NCBI GenBank assembly: GCA_005773145.1
Contig: SXHS01000279.1
Coordinates: forward strand, 1-13,218
Direction: 5' to 3'
Source: Planctomycetaceae bacterium
GTDB taxonomy: Bacteria > Planctomycetota > Planctomycetia > Pirellulales > Pirellulaceae
Length of the DNA stretch: 13,218 nucleotides
In this document: positions 12,293 to 13,218 of the stretch, in pieces
Layout: each line of letters opens with the position of its first letter
Numbering within the stretch: the stretch's first letter is position 1
Translations under genes and position numbers: made by a program
Notes under the pieces: generated by a model
Databases searched by the model: none
What the model saw: only the letters and a program-made list of their open reading frames with translations
What the model was told of the DNA's origin: nothing

Positions 12293-13192
12293 TTGTCGCA
12301 TCCGAGCCGCGACGCGATCCAGCTGTTGCTTCAAGTCGGTGAGCACGATATCCGCTGCGACCCAGTCCGGTCGCGAAACGCCAGCCGGCGCTGTTTGCGG
12401 ATGGGGAGTCCCGTTGCCATTGGGCAGTTCGGGACCGATCTTATCCAGTTGCCGTTGCATGATTTCGAGTGCGCGGGCGCTGTCGCGATGCCCTTGCCAA
12501 ATGTCTTCCAATTGCAGGTACACGCCGATCAAAAATGTCGTTTGGCCAATCAAGACCATGGGAAGACCGATCCCCCACAAGGCCGCGCGGCCGGGAAGCG
12601 TGGACATCGATGTCAAGATGGCCCCGCACACCAAGGCTGTGATACCTAGCAACAACAGGCCCCAAACCAGAGTGGCACGCCGCGGCAACAAAGACCGCTG
12701 GGCACGTTGCGCGAGCGAGGGCAGGGGAGGAATCCGATGATCCAATGTGGGTCGGCGCGTGCCGGCGGCGGCACGCAGCGTGTCCGGCAGGGTTTCCGAG
12801 TTTGGGTTCAAGCTCGAGCTAATCGTTTCTCCCAAACCGCGTGAGGGAGCGGCGGACGGCCGCTTCTCGGACCTTGGGCCCGGAGGAACGGTCGATGTGG
12901 TTCCGACGGCAGGGATCATGTCTTCGGCCAGCAGATCATGATCCCAGTCATCGGCTTCCCAACTGGTCAGTGACACGCCCTCCTCGCCGGCGATCGGCCA
13001 ACGGGCCGGAGCCGCTGCTTTGCGCGGCAAATCGGCCAGCCCACTCGTTGCGAAACCACTTGCAGATGTGGTGTCAGGCAGCGATCGTGCGACCTCGCCA
13101 CAAGGCATGCCGCACCGCGCGCACACCAAGGACCCTGCTGTGGCGGATGCCGAAATGCCCGGAGTATCTTGTCCGCAACTGGTACACCACAT
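12284..13192 (-). CDS. Zinc-ribbon protein with two membrane helices, unknown function
   Basis: The 302-residue product begins MWCTSCGQ, with Cys3, Cys6, Cys24 and Cys27 forming a short zinc ribbon (CTSC...CARC) and an extra Cys31. A low-complexity, Pro/Ser/Ala-rich linker follows (about 35-170) containing an acidic patch (EADDWDHDLLAED). Two hydrophobic helices at about 173-195 (LVWGLLLLGITALVCGAIL) and 203-227 come next, then a charged C-terminal tail ending in a probable coiled helix (TDLKQQLDRVAARMRQL). I think such MWC-starting ribbon proteins are typical of planctomycetes, but no function is known to me. A GTG at 13204 would add four residues (VEST); I prefer the ATG at 13192 because the ribbon normally begins right at the N-terminus. 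It is convergent with the isomerase gene, and its promoter lies outside the window. Confidence 0.77.
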   Translation of the reverse strand: MWCTSCGQDTPGISASATAGSLVCARCGMPCGEVARSLPDTTSASGFATSGLADLPRKAAAPARWPIAGEEGVSLTSWEADDWDHDLLAEDMIPAVGTTSTVPPGPRSEKRPSAAPSRGLGETISSSLNPNSETLPDTLRAAAGTRRPTLDHRIPPLPSLAQRAQRSLLPRRATLVWGLLLLGITALVCGAILTSMSTLPGRAALWGIGLPMVLIGQTTFLIGVYLQLEDIWQGHRDSARALEIMQRQLDKIGPELPNGNGTPHPQTAPAGVSRPDWVAADIVLTDLKQQLDRVAARMRQLG

Positions 13193-13218
13193 GGTCGATT
13201 CCACATCCCCACTAGCGC

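Overview
The window reads as a chromosomal segment from a planctomycete-like bacterium, probably of the Pirellulales type. This rests on family knowledge, not a search. The clues are the GC-rich sequence, futalosine-route menaquinone genes, a single-chain eukaryote-type glycyl-tRNA synthetase, a zinc-ribbon/two-helix protein beginning MWCTSCGQ, and a hairpin repeat that I recall from planctomycete intergenic regions.

Layout. On the minus strand at the left lie a fused APH-like kinase/AAA ATPase (cut by the window edge) and a stand-alone CinA C-terminal (PncC) deamidase. From about 2.1 to 3.8 kb is a small stress/low-energy island: a near-perfect sigma-54 promoter, a broken universal stress protein (USP) gene, an intact two-CBS-domain protein, a hemerythrin-like remnant joined head-to-head to the remnant of a second CBS gene, and an intact USP. 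About 340 bp without a clear gene follows, then a putative lipoprotein gene. A minus-strand operon ubiE-ubiX-ubiA-mqnE (8493 down to 4819) holds menaquinone-pathway enzymes. Divergent from it, on the plus strand, come a TIM-barrel amidohydrolase, glycyl-tRNA synthetase and a sugar-phosphate isomerase-like protein that overlaps the synthetase by ATGA. A convergent zinc-ribbon membrane protein closes the window.

How the genes fit together. The mqnE/ubiA/ubiX/ubiE run supplies the first radical step, the prenylation, the cofactor for decarboxylation and the final methylation of menaquinone; mqnA, B, C, D and the UbiD-like decarboxylase are not here. The stress island combines nucleotide-sensing families (CBS, USP) with a hemerythrin-like fold. 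This mix is often seen in hypoxia/starvation clusters, but here three of its five genes are visibly deleted.

The most interesting structures are in that island. There are two independent deletion junctions (near 2316 and 3187). Three mini-ORFs are linked by ATGA overlaps into the USP start, and two of them encode the same hexapeptide with only synonymous differences. A diverged repeat of about 58 bp occurs at 2829-2886 and 3753-3805, with a possible inverted partial copy near 3861. No CRISPR array, tRNA, rRNA or transposase was seen.
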